Source: DATJBC01 sp035515515
GTDB lineage: Bacteria > Actinomycetota > Acidimicrobiia > Acidimicrobiales > UBA8190
Length of the DNA: 23,724 bases
Assembly (NCBI GenBank): GCA_035515515.1
Contig: DATJBC010000292.1
Span: 1-23,724 of the forward strand
Direction: 5' to 3'
Within the stretch, counting starts at the first letter, position 1. Every line of letters begins with the position of its first letter. Below the pieces are notes generated by a model, which had not been told where the DNA came from, made no database searches, and worked only from the letters and a program-made list of their open reading frames with translations. Shown here in pieces: positions 1-7,693 of this stretch. Both the position numbers and the translations under genes were made by a program.

Positions 1-1401
1 GAGGGACGGGTGGGGAGGGTCGATGCCGAGGAGCGCATCGTCCCGGTGAAGCGCTTGGAGGTTCTCGGGGATCCTGTCGAGCACCCAGCTCGTGTCGCCG
101 GGACCTGCGACGAACGGCGGGAAGGCCTGTCCACCCGACGCCGGGTCGATCAGGACCTCCACCGAGTGCTCGCCCAGGCGAACCCCCCACACCGCCGGGG
201 GCTCGGCGTTGTGACGCCGGGCCAGCGCGACCAGCAACCGGAGTGCGAGGTCGATCCACTCGACCGCCCCGTGGTCGGCCGAGGCCCGTAGGCCGCGCTC
301 GAGGTCGGCGAGGTCGGCGGAGGGAAGAGCGATGCGCAGGCCTTCGGGGCGACGGCGCTGCTGGGCTCGTCGCATCCGGTCCAGGAGGGCCACCACCCCG
401 GCGCCCAGCAATCCGTATCCCACCGGGACCACCGGGAAGGGCGGCGAGCGGTGTTGGTCGGGACCGTGCCCGGGGACCGACGACGTCGCAACGCGGATTC
501 CCTCGGGTGCCACGGAGGAACGAGCCGCGTCATCGGAGGGATCCTCGCCCGGGGCACCGGCCAAATCTCGCCCGATGTGGAACGCCGCGGCCTCGAAGGC
601 CGCGGATGCCGCGTCGGAGACCGGGGCCCCGAGAGCGGCGCCGGTCGGCGGCACCACGTCCGGTGCGAGCATTCCGTGGCCGCCTGGAGTGTCGCCGGCG
701 GCCGGAAGGACGAAGCGCCATCCCGGCCGGATCCAGTGGTCGTCGGTGAGGGAGCCTCCGTCGGGCTGCGGGTGTCCGTAGTTGAGGCTCCCGATCTCAC
801 GCCACCGGAGGGGGGAGCCAAGCTCGCGCTGCGCGATCGACCAGAGCGTGTCGCCCGGCCGCACGACATAAACCCGCTCGACGGGTGACGCGGCGGGGGC
901 CGCCGAAACGGGCACGACCGGCACGGCGGCGGTCGAGGCGGGCGTGCCCGGTGTCTGCACCACCACCGTCGGACGTTGAGCGGATGCCTGCAACCGGAAG
1001 GACGATGCCAGGCGAACAGAGGGGGCGAGGGCGATCGTGGCGCTGACGAGTCCCGCCACGAGCGACTGCATTGGGGCGCTCGCCGGCACTCGGCGGGGGG
1101 CGCGGCCCCCGAGGCGGCTCCGAAGCTCGAGGCCGAGGCAGACCGAGAACCAGGCCCACACCAGCCACGCCACCACCCACGCCCCTCCCAGGACCGCGCC
1201 GGCGGTCAGCCCTTCGCCGAGGAGGTGGGGGACGAGCCGCGGTCGCGTGACGACGTACAGCATCACGGTGGCGGGGCCGCGGCCGCCCGTCCAGACGAGG
1301 AGAGCGGGCACACCGACCACCAACGACGCGGCGAGGAGCGCTGACGCTGTGGCGAGCCCCATCCTCGGCGGGCTGCGCCTGCGTTGGGTGCTTGTGGGCA
1401 C
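1..1401 (-). CDS. Multi-pass membrane LysM protein, last visible gene of Tad operon (C-terminus cut by window edge)
   Basis: The frame is open from 1401 to the window edge, so about 467 N-terminal residues are visible. Hydrophobic segments lie near residues 15-38, 65-93, 111-132 and about 320-335; the last is followed by a basic stretch (DRMRRAQQRRR). After a Pro/Ala/Val-rich linker, a LysM domain spans about residues 174-226, beginning VYVVRPGDTLWSIAQ, which predicts peptidoglycan or glycan binding. In actinobacterial Tad loci, proteins with this layout often end in a BTAD-type transcriptional-activator domain. That part would lie outside the window, so it is only expected. The GTG start at 1401 lies 2 bases after the stop of the TadG-like gene, which suggests translational coupling. 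ATG at 1362 is an alternative start. The LysM call is firm; the role in the pilus system is inferred from position. Confidence 0.82.
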   Translation of the reverse strand, partial: MPTSTQRRRSPPRMGLATASALLAASLVVGVPALLVWTGGRGPATVMLYVVTRPRLVPHLLGEGLTAGAVLGGAWVVAWLVWAWFSVCLGLELRSRLGGRAPRRVPASAPMQSLVAGLVSATIALAPSVRLASSFRLQASAQRPTVVVQTPGTPASTAAVPVVPVSAAPAASPVERVYVVRPGDTLWSIAQRELGSPLRWREIGSLNYGHPQPDGGSLTDDHWIRPGWRFVLPAAGDTPGGHGMLAPDVVPPTGAALGAPVSDAASAAFEAAAFHIGRDLAGAPGEDPSDDAARSSVAPEGIRVATSSVPGHGPDQHRSPPFPVVPVGYGLLGAGVVALLDRMRRAQQRRRPEGLRIALPSADLADLERGLRASADHGAVEWIDLALRLLVALARRHNAEPPAVWGVRLGEHSVEVLIDPASGGQAFPPFVAGPGDTSWVLDRIPENLQALHRDDALLGIDPPHPSL

Positions 1402-1403
1402 GC

Positions 1404-1859
1404 TCAGTCGTCCCGGGTCACGCCGTGGACGTTGGTGGCCGTCGCCGACGCGGACACGCCGATGTGGTCGATGCCGACGACGCCGAGCACGACCGTCTGC
1501 TCCGACGCGTCGATCCGGACCGTCACGGTGTCGGCATCGACCGTGACGGTGCCGGGCCACCCAGCTGCCTCGAGATACTGCTCGGCTGCGACTCGAGCCT
1601 TGGTGGGGTCGATGGCGACCTGACCAGATCGGACTGCCGCCTCAGAGATCTGACCGGCGCCGGCGCGAGCCGCCTGCTCGGCGGCGGCGGCCGCCTGGCT
1701 CCGGGCGGCGATGGCCCGGCCACCGTCGACGGCCAGGCCCGTCAAGGCGAAGAGGGCGAGGGCGAAGACGGCGACGAAGGCGGTCAGGGATCCGGACTCG
1801 GGCCAACCGGTCGGCCCCTGTGCCCTGATCCCGGGGCAGCGTGTGACGTCGGACGTCAC
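1404..1859 (-). CDS. TadG-like pilus-assembly protein (short)
   Basis: This predicts a 151-residue protein with one hydrophobic segment near residues 22-45 (SLTAFVAVFALALFALTGLA). An Ala-rich amphipathic stretch follows (VDGGRAIAARSQAAAAAEQ), then a small extracellular beta-rich domain. The layout matches the Rv3654c/TadG-like family of Tad loci, where such minor pseudopilins help pilus assembly at the membrane. The frame extends upstream, but the GTG at 1859 overlaps the previous stop as GTGA, and the residues before it are unrelated low-complexity sequence. Unlike the two TadE-like proteins before it, it has no glutamate just after the Gly-Ser at the start of the hydrophobic segment. Full TadG proteins are much longer and carry a vWA domain, which is absent here. 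Confidence 0.75.
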   Translation of the reverse strand: MTSDVTRCPGIRAQGPTGWPESGSLTAFVAVFALALFALTGLAVDGGRAIAARSQAAAAAEQAARAGAGQISEAAVRSGQVAIDPTKARVAAEQYLEAAGWPGTVTVDADTVTVRIDASEQTVVLGVVGIDHIGVSASATATNVHGVTRDD

Positions 1860-2287
1860 GGACTCACTACTCGATAGGGATCGAGGGGCACCTGCTGCAC
1901 CGCCACGACCGTGGTCCGACCAGCAAGGCCCGGGATCCCCAGGTCCGAGTCGTCGACATAGCACGTGACGGTCACGCGAAGGTCTGCTCCTGCCCTGAAC
2001 GGCGCACCGGCCACCGCCACCGACGGATCGAGGCAGGAGTGGACCGCGCTGAGGGCCGGAGACGCCGCAGCCGTGGCGGCGGCCGCCGCCTGGCCCGCGG
2101 ACGGCGCCACGGCCGCCGCGGCGGCGCCCGCAGCCGCAGCCGCGGCGACCTCCTCCCTTCCGAGCTCGAATCGCCCCAGGGCGACGACGATGACCACGAA
2201 GAGCACGAGCACCGGGGTCAGGAGGACGAGCTCGACGGCAAGGCTGCCCCGCTCGTTCCTCCGGTCCCCGTCGCTATCCGGAGACAC
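1856..2287 (-). CDS. TadE-like minor pseudopilin (second copy)
   Basis: This predicts a 143-residue protein: a short polar leader, the motif ERGSLAVELVLLTPVLVLF (Gly followed by Glu at the fifth position, typical of prepilin-peptidase sites), a single membrane segment, an Ala-rich region of about 35 residues, and a C-terminal domain with two cysteines (SCLDPS, VTCYVDD) that could form a disulfide. TadE proteins are minor pseudopilins needed for Flp-type pilus assembly. The GTG start at 2287 is preceded by AGGAG four bases upstream and overlaps the previous gene by 14 bases. The stop overlaps the next start as GTGA. Family assignment rests on the TadE motif and position. Confidence 0.8.
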   Translation of the reverse strand: MSPDSDGDRRNERGSLAVELVLLTPVLVLFVVIVVALGRFELGREEVAAAAAAGAAAAAVAPSAGQAAAAATAAASPALSAVHSCLDPSVAVAGAPFRAGADLRVTVTCYVDDSDLGIPGLAGRTTVVAVQQVPLDPYRVVSP

Positions 2288-2645
2288 GGAACTCCTGCTT
2301 CGTACCGACCCGGGCTGCTGCGACAGGCAGACGGAGCCATGGGACGACCGACTCGGCCTCCCCGGTGACCTGGATCCGCACCTCGTCACCGGACAGAACC
2401 TCGCCTCGGACCGACGGGCTGGAGACCAATCCTCCGGCTGTGCTCGACAGGAGGCTCCGAGCCGCTCCGACCCCCTCGCCGACCGTCGCTCCGGCGGTGC
2501 ACGCCACCTGGTCTCCCTGGTCGGCGGCCGAGGACGCCAAGGTCTGGGCGTGGACCCACAAGCAGGCCTGCACCGCCACGAGGACCACGAGCATGGCCAC
2601 GGGGACCAGCAGGACGGCCTCGACCACCGATCCATCCTCGGACAC
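2274..2645 (-). CDS. TadE-like minor pseudopilin (first copy)
   Basis: This predicts a 123-residue protein starting with the pseudopilin-type sequence EDGSVVEAVLLVPVAML, followed by one membrane helix and a polar domain with a single cysteine (VACTAGAT). The Glu four residues after the Gly is shared with the neighbouring pilin-like protein (both SVVE then a hydrophobic run), so the two may be handled by the same prepilin peptidase. The GTG at 2645 was chosen because it sits just before the motif and 41 bases after the pilin stop; no strong ribosome site is visible and the start is uncertain. The frame is open further upstream, but that part overlaps the pilin gene in another frame. Confidence 0.72.
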   Translation of the reverse strand: MSEDGSVVEAVLLVPVAMLVVLVAVQACLWVHAQTLASSAADQGDQVACTAGATVGEGVGAARSLLSSTAGGLVSSPSVRGEVLSGDEVRIQVTGEAESVVPWLRLPVAAARVGTKQEFRVSG

Positions 2646-2686
2646 CTCGACTGGCCGCCACCGGGCCTTCCGCGCCAGGTCGCCGC

Positions 2687-2881
2687 TCAGTTCAGGTCGA
2701 TGGAATTCGCCTTTGCCGTGATCTTGGCGACGATGATCGCTCCGACGGCGATGGCCAACGCCGCGAAGATCGCTGTCAGGATCACCTTCTCGACGACGCT
2801 GCCCTCCTCGCCCCGGTTCGCCAAGAACCTGACACGGGCGGCCACGAATGCCCACATCAACTCGAACTGGACAATCACCAC
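2687..2881 (-). CDS. Small Flp-type pilin-like protein
   Basis: This predicts a 64-residue protein: an N-terminal cytosolic leader of about 28 residues, then RGEEGSVVEKVILTAIFAAL and a hydrophobic helix ending IIVAKITAKANS. Size, a single helix after a Gly/Glu motif, and location between tadC and the tadE-like genes all fit the major pilin of a Tad locus. The GTG start at 2881 has a good ribosome site (GGAAGGGAG, about 6 bases away). The motif differs from classical Flp pilins, whose mature N-terminus carries Glu-Tyr at positions 5-6: here the Glu is four residues after the Gly and is followed by Lys. The 66-base gap before it is one of the larger gaps in this operon, which may allow separate translation at a higher level. 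Confidence 0.78.
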   Translation of the reverse strand: MVIVQFELMWAFVAARVRFLANRGEEGSVVEKVILTAIFAALAIAVGAIIVAKITAKANSIDLN

Positions 2882-2947
2882 TCATCACTCCCTTCCGCTC
2901 CTTCCGACTCGCAGACATCGGTCCGGCGCACCCAGTGGTCCGTGCCC

Positions 2948-3856
2948 CTACAAGCCCGTTGTGATCCGAGCAAACGCCGGGTAGCCGATGAACAGCAAGA
3001 ATCCGACCAAGAGGAAGGCGCCCGGCAAGAAGAGCTTCTCAGTCACGGCGTTGGCATCAGACTCGGCCTGGGCGAGCTCATGGCGGCGCATCGTCGCCGC
3101 CCGGGCCGCCAGCGTTTGCCGAACCCGGGCACCCTCGAGCCCGGCCACGCTGGCGGTGGACGCCACCTCGCAGAGCTCTTCCACTCCCAACGCGGCCCCG
3201 AGACGCGCCAGTGCGTCCCATGGCGGCTCTCCCGTGGCACGACAGATGGTCAAGACCCCGTACATCCTCCGGGCGAACGGACTCTCCCCGAGTTGCGCCG
3301 CTGTGAACAGCGCACTCTCTATGCCCATGCCCGCAGCGAGGCCGAGCACCACGAGGTCGAGGAACGAGCACACAGCCCGCCTTGCATGACCGAGGGCGGT
3401 CGTGGACTGGGCGTCGAGGACCAAGACGGGGAGCGACGCGCCCGCTGCACCCAGCACGAGGCCGGCCCACAAGGGTACGGGCCACGCCACGTGCAACCCT
3501 CCCGCTCGGACAACCGCCCAGGAGCAGGTGGGGAGCACGAGGCCGGCTACGGCGCTCAGCACGCTCTGCGAGCAAAGCACTTCCCACGAAGTGCCGACGA
3601 GGGCGAGGCGCGTTCCCAAGGTGTGAACGCACCACGGGTGCTGCCGGGCGGCGCCGGCCAGCTTCCAGCCGATCCGCCGGTCGACCCGCCATCTGTCGTT
3701 CCGGAGTACGTCGGATGCCGACGGCTGCGCAGCGTCGGTTGGATTGCGCAGCTGGGCGAGCATGCGCAGCAGATTCGGTGGACGGCGTCGCATCCCGGCA
3801 AACATGCCGGCGAGGCCGGCACCGAGCCCCAAGGCGGACCAGATGACAGCGGTCAC
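2948..3856 (-). CDS. tadC: TadC-like inner-membrane platform protein (T2SSF family)
   Basis: This predicts a 302-residue protein with hydrophobic segments near residues 4-22, 97-117, 128-148 and 277-297. The cytosolic T2SSF-type domain, about residues 160-275, contains the helix FLDLVVLGLAAGMGIESAL, typical of TadC. TadB and TadC form the membrane platform on which the TadA ATPase drives pilin assembly. The GTG start at 3856 overlaps the tadB stop as GTGA, so the two partners are translationally coupled and probably made in equal amounts. Length is normal for the family. Confidence 0.9.
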   Translation of the reverse strand: MTAVIWSALGLGAGLAGMFAGMRRRPPNLLRMLAQLRNPTDAAQPSASDVLRNDRWRVDRRIGWKLAGAARQHPWCVHTLGTRLALVGTSWEVLCSQSVLSAVAGLVLPTCSWAVVRAGGLHVAWPVPLWAGLVLGAAGASLPVLVLDAQSTTALGHARRAVCSFLDLVVLGLAAGMGIESALFTAAQLGESPFARRMYGVLTICRATGEPPWDALARLGAALGVEELCEVASTASVAGLEGARVRQTLAARAATMRRHELAQAESDANAVTEKLFLPGAFLLVGFLLFIGYPAFARITTGL

Positions 3857-4719
3857 TCGAGGTGCCCGACCTGTACGAGGCGAACCGCGGGGGCGGGCCG
3901 CACCATCCTTACCATCAGGCCGAGGCCCCCGGCGTAGAAGAGACCGACGCCCACCAGCACCACCTGGCCCATCGCGGTGTCGAACGGTGCCAGGTAGCTT
4001 CTGGCCGCCATGGCCAGGAGCGCGGCGAATCCGAGCGAAAAGAGGACGATGGTCCGGACACTGCTGCGAGCCGACGAGCGACTCGCTTCGACGCGCAGCC
4101 GCATGGCCACGTCCTCACGGATCGACTCGGCGAGCGCGCTGAGCACATCCGCGAGCCGTTGTGTCCGCGAGCTCGCTGCGAGCAGCAATGCGCACACAAC
4201 AAAGTCAGCGGCAGGGTCGTCCACCTCGGCAGCGAACGTCCGCAACGCCCGCTCGGGCGGGACGCCATTGACCAGACGAGTCGCCAGCGCGGACGCATGG
4301 GGACGGATATCGAGGGGGGCCGAGGTCGCCACCGTCACGAGCGCTTGCGCAAGCCCCGCCGAGGCAACCAGCGAGTCGCGAATGAGCTCCGTCCATCCCG
4401 CCACGGCTTCGGCACGGCGGGCGGTACAACGTGGATCGGATCGGCGGAGAACGCCGGGAAGGATCATGACCGCGACCATCGTGAACGCCCCCGCCACAGG
4501 CCAGCGAGTGACGCCGACCACGAGGAGACCGGCCGCGACGCCGGCCCCGGCCCGCGCGAACCGACCGCGTCTGATGATCGACTGCCGTAGGGGGGCGCGG
4601 ACCCCCCCATCGGACGATCGAGTAGAACCACCACCGCTCGTCGACGGGACCAGGGTGACAAGGAGCCCGACGACGCCCAGGGCGCATGCAACTCCCATGA
4701 TTGAGACGGCCGCGATCAC
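3853..4719 (-). CDS. tadB: TadB-like inner-membrane platform protein (T2SSF family)
   Basis: This predicts a 288-residue protein with hydrophobic segments near residues 4-23, 58-88, 223-241 and 251-270. A T2SSF domain, about residues 103-235, includes the stretch WTELIRDSLVASAGLAQAL common to TadB. It should form a platform with TadC in the cytoplasmic membrane. The GTG at 4719 overlaps the tadA stop as GTGA. A TTG three bases earlier is possible, but the overlap pattern used throughout this operon favours GTG. The neighbouring ATPase and TadC confirm the assignment. Confidence 0.9.
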   Translation of the reverse strand: MIAAVSIMGVACALGVVGLLVTLVPSTSGGGSTRSSDGGVRAPLRQSIIRRGRFARAGAGVAAGLLVVGVTRWPVAGAFTMVAVMILPGVLRRSDPRCTARRAEAVAGWTELIRDSLVASAGLAQALVTVATSAPLDIRPHASALATRLVNGVPPERALRTFAAEVDDPAADFVVCALLLAASSRTQRLADVLSALAESIREDVAMRLRVEASRSSARSSVRTIVLFSLGFAALLAMAARSYLAPFDTAMGQVVLVGVGLFYAGGLGLMVRMVRPAPAVRLVQVGHLE

Positions 4720-6125
4720 CAACCCACCGTCGCTTCGCCACGGCGAGACGGCTCGTACCCGTGCCTCACGAGCTCGTCGAGCGTCGTCGACCGAAGGGGA
4801 GAACCGGGCTGCACCGAACCGCTCCAGTCGCGTCGGAACACCTCGTTGGCGACGACGTGCAAGCCTTCGGCCCCCACAACCTCCTGGATCGACGCCACTA
4901 TCCGACGCCTCTTCAGCGCTTCGAATGGCCGCCCTTCGAGCAACTGGAAGGCGTCCATGCCGAGCCGCTGACTGACAGCGTGGCGATCGGGGTCGACCTC
5001 ATCCACGGCATCGATGAAGACCGCGAAGTGCACAGCCCCGGCGATCAGGAGGTTGGTTGACTCGAGGGGAAGCCGTTCGGGCGCCTGTACGGCGTACGAG
5101 GCCAAGCGCCTGAAGATGCCGAGGGACGAGTCGGCGTGAATCGTGCACATCGACCCCGAGCGCCCTTGGCTCATGGCATTCAGCATGGGGAGCACTTCGT
5201 CTCCGAGGACCTCTCCGACGATCACGCGGTCAGCGTTCATGCGGAGCGCACGTCGGACGAGCCGAGCCATGGAGATCGCTCCTTCGCCCTCGGCGTTGGC
5301 GGGCCGCGCCTCGAGGGCCACGAGGTCGGGGTGGCGCTCGGTCAGGGCGTCGAGGCCCAGTTCGAAGGCCTGCTCGATCGTAACGATCCGCTCCCGCGGC
5401 GGAATGGCTGAGGCCAGCGCCCGAACTAGGGTCGTCTTCCCGGCGTTCATGGCCCCGCCGACGACGATGTTCTTGCGAGCCCGCACCGCCGCTCCGAGAA
5501 AGCTGGCCACGACAGGATCAAGACCGCCCATCTCGACGAGGTCGTCGAGATCGAGGTCGACGAACCGATGCCGTCGGATCGAGATCGCTGGCCGCTTCGA
5601 AACCGACATCAGTGCCGAAAGGCGACTTCCATCGGGCAGGCGGAGATCAAGCTCCGGATGCGAGAGGTCGAACCGCCGCTCGGACAAACCGAAGCGGGCG
5701 GCCGCCGAGCGAAGCATCTCGACGAGTTCCTCGTCGGAGTCGGCCACCGGGTCCGAGACAGCCTTGATACCGTCCGCGTACGTGATCCAGACGCGATCGC
5801 AGCCATTGACGTCGATGTTCTCGACGTCGGGGTGGTCGATCAAGGCTTGAAGCCGACCCAGGCCGAACAAAGCGTCGAGCACGGCGTGTGCCACCCGTCG
5901 CTCTTCGTCGGGGTCCAGCGCCGCCTGGCCGACCTCCACCAACTCGGCGGCGAGTCGGTGGAGACGCTCCAGGACGATCGTCCGCGCCAGTTCCCGCCTG
6001 TCCTCCTCCGACAGCTCGTGCCCCGCCGCCTCCGACAGGTCGTCGGCGACCGCGGCCCGCAGGCGAGCGACGAGTGTGCCGACATGGGCAGGAGCGGCCG
6101 TGCTGGTTCCTCCGACCGTGGTCAT
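4716..6125 (-). CDS. tadA: TadA/CpaF-type secretion ATPase
   Basis: This 469-residue hexameric ATPase would power Flp pilus assembly (and possibly retraction) from the cytosol. An N-terminal helical domain precedes the GSPII_E fold. Walker A is GGAMNAGKTT at about residues 223-232. The acidic box region reads IEQAFEL at about 250-256, with Gln where many CpaF proteins have Asp. Walker B is RVIVGEVLG at about 300-308, and the His box is CTIHADS at about 327-333. All catalytic elements are present. ATG at 6125 overlaps the tadZ stop as ATGA, and the stop overlaps tadB. Length and motif order match the CpaF/TadA family closely. Confidence 0.95.
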   Translation of the reverse strand: MTTVGGTSTAAPAHVGTLVARLRAAVADDLSEAAGHELSEEDRRELARTIVLERLHRLAAELVEVGQAALDPDEERRVAHAVLDALFGLGRLQALIDHPDVENIDVNGCDRVWITYADGIKAVSDPVADSDEELVEMLRSAAARFGLSERRFDLSHPELDLRLPDGSRLSALMSVSKRPAISIRRHRFVDLDLDDLVEMGGLDPVVASFLGAAVRARKNIVVGGAMNAGKTTLVRALASAIPPRERIVTIEQAFELGLDALTERHPDLVALEARPANAEGEGAISMARLVRRALRMNADRVIVGEVLGDEVLPMLNAMSQGRSGSMCTIHADSSLGIFRRLASYAVQAPERLPLESTNLLIAGAVHFAVFIDAVDEVDPDRHAVSQRLGMDAFQLLEGRPFEALKRRRIVASIQEVVGAEGLHVVANEVFRRDWSGSVQPGSPLRSTTLDELVRHGYEPSRRGEATVGW

Positions 6126-6928
6126 GGCGCAGCCGCCCGCGTCGAGACAGGAATCGATCCGGGAGCGTGACCTGCACCGTCGGGCGTCTGCCGCCCCAAC
6201 GGCGCCGCTGAGGGACCGCTAAGTCCCTCCGTGAGGTCACAGACGAGGCGGCGGGCGGCGCGGGCGAGTGGGCCGTGTTCGAGGTGCTTCGGCCGGCCCG
6301 GAAGACCGCACACCATGCCTGCCGCCCGAGGGTCTGACGGGAGGGAGTGGATGCGTCCAGCGGGCAAGGCATGCCGGATCTCCTCCGCGGGGAAAGGACA
6401 CGTGCCGACGAGCACGAACGTGATGCGCGCGTCGGGAGCTGCCGACGAGATGTGCTCACTCGTCCATTGGGCATGTGCCACGCTGGCGGCGTCACCCCCG
6501 ACGGTGATGACCACATCGGCGGCGCTCGTGACGAGCCCCGCCTGGCCCCGGGAATCGGTGGCGATGCGCCCGCAGTCGGCGATGACGTCCACGTCGCTGG
6601 GGAAGAGTCGTTCTCCGAGGTCCCCGATCTCATGATCGAGGCTCCGCGCCGCGCCCGGGCTCGCCGGGCCCACCAGGACCTCGAGCCCTCCGGGCACGGA
6701 CTGCAGATGGGCGGCGAGACCTTTGTCCACGAGACGACGGCGGTCGAGCACGAGGCTTGTCATGCCGACGAGCGGGGATAGCTCGAATCGCGCCGCCAGG
6801 GCATTGCCTCCGGGGTCGCACTCCGCCACCACAACTTGGCGGGTCGACGGCCATCCAGCCCCGATCAGCAACGCGAGGGTCGAGGCCCCCCACGAACCTT
6901 TGCTCGCACATACGGCGACGACCGTCAC
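6122..6928 (-). CDS. tadZ: TadZ/CpaE-like MinD-ParA family protein with altered P-loop
   Basis: This predicts a 268-residue protein of the MinD/ParA-like fold, thought to position the Tad apparatus in the cell. The N-terminal P-loop reads CASKGSWGAST at residues 7-17. It keeps the early signature lysine (Lys10) but has Ala where the deviant Walker A motif normally has the second lysine. The following elements VVVAECDPGGNALA (about 33-46) and VDVIADCG (about 113-120) correspond to Walker A' and Walker B positions. Altered P-loops occur within the TadZ/CpaE group, so it may bind nucleotide weakly or not hydrolyse it. The GTG start at 6928 overlaps the stop of the SAF gene as GTGA, and its stop overlaps tadA. 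Confidence 0.85.
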   Translation of the reverse strand: MTVVAVCASKGSWGASTLALLIGAGWPSTRQVVVAECDPGGNALAARFELSPLVGMTSLVLDRRRLVDKGLAAHLQSVPGGLEVLVGPASPGAARSLDHEIGDLGERLFPSDVDVIADCGRIATDSRGQAGLVTSAADVVITVGGDAASVAHAQWTSEHISSAAPDARITFVLVGTCPFPAEEIRHALPAGRIHSLPSDPRAAGMVCGLPGRPKHLEHGPLARAARRLVCDLTEGLSGPSAAPLGRQTPDGAGHAPGSIPVSTRAAAP

Positions 6929-7671
6929 GAGCCTGTCCCCACGACCACGATTGCGGCCTGGCCTGCGGCGGACGCGCTGGCCACGATGGGCGCGACACCC
7001 TGGGCGACGACCACCGAGACGACGACGGCGTCCCCGCCGGACGAGTCGTCGGCCACTGCCGTCACGGTCGCATCGGGGATCACCACGCTGCCGAGGGCAG
7101 TCGGTGGCCCGTCGGACCCCGAGGGTGTGGCGGCGACGGTCGAGCCGCCTCCGTCGCCGGCACCGAGGGCGTCCGCGGCCTGACCGGCGCCGGCCGGGTC
7201 GGTGACAATCACCTCGACGGACTCCCCGGGTGATACCCCCTCTGCCGGAAGCTCGCCGGCCTTTGTGGCCACCCCCACGACGGCGCGCCCTGCCGGGAGC
7301 GGGACGGGACCCAGTTCGCCGAAGGCGAGCAGCGTCCCCTTCTTGAGCGCGACACCGGCACGGTGACCGACGGCATCTGCGATGTCACGGGCCGGGATCG
7401 TGGCCAATCCGGATGACGCCGAGATCTTGGCAGTGGCAATGTCCTTCGCCTCGATGATCTGACCAAGTGCGACGTCGTGTGCCACCGCGAGCACGCTGAC
7501 GCGCGAGCCAGCATGGGAGTACAGACTGACGAACGTCGCCACCGACACCACGACCAGCAAGAGCGAGGCAATGGCGGCAAGTGGTCGCCGGACCGGCCCG
7601 CGACCGTGAAGGCGCAGCCCTTCCTCGGAGGGCGGAAGCTCCCGTGTTGGACGTGTCGACGTCAACGGCAT
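6925..7671 (-). CDS. SAF-domain Tad assembly protein (CpaB/RcpC-like)
   Basis: This predicts a 248-residue protein: a cytosolic basic N-terminus, one membrane helix at about residues 31-52 (LAAIASLLLVVVSVATFVSL), then a SAF domain at about 60-120 (VLAVAHDVALGQIIEAKDIA and IPARDIADAVGHRA). A beta-rich C-terminal region follows, interrupted by a Gly/Ser/Asp-rich loop. In diderm bacteria RcpC/CpaB works with the secretin; here no secretin is expected, so it is probably a cell-envelope component anchored in the membrane. ATG at 7671 was chosen because upstream in-frame sequence overlaps the previous gene and is unlike protein. It starts 22 bases after that gene's stop. Confidence 0.83.
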   Translation of the reverse strand: MPLTSTRPTRELPPSEEGLRLHGRGPVRRPLAAIASLLLVVVSVATFVSLYSHAGSRVSVLAVAHDVALGQIIEAKDIATAKISASSGLATIPARDIADAVGHRAGVALKKGTLLAFGELGPVPLPAGRAVVGVATKAGELPAEGVSPGESVEVIVTDPAGAGQAADALGAGDGGGSTVAATPSGSDGPPTALGSVVIPDATVTAVADDSSGGDAVVVSVVVAQGVAPIVASASAAGQAAIVVVGTGS

Positions 7672-7693
7672 GATCGAGGGCCTGGCATCGGTT

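Noticed and set aside
150..869. A 239-codon minus-strand frame at the left edge
   Set aside because: It is Ser/Arg/Thr/Pro-rich with no motif, while the adjacent frame gives a LysM domain and a continuous protein.
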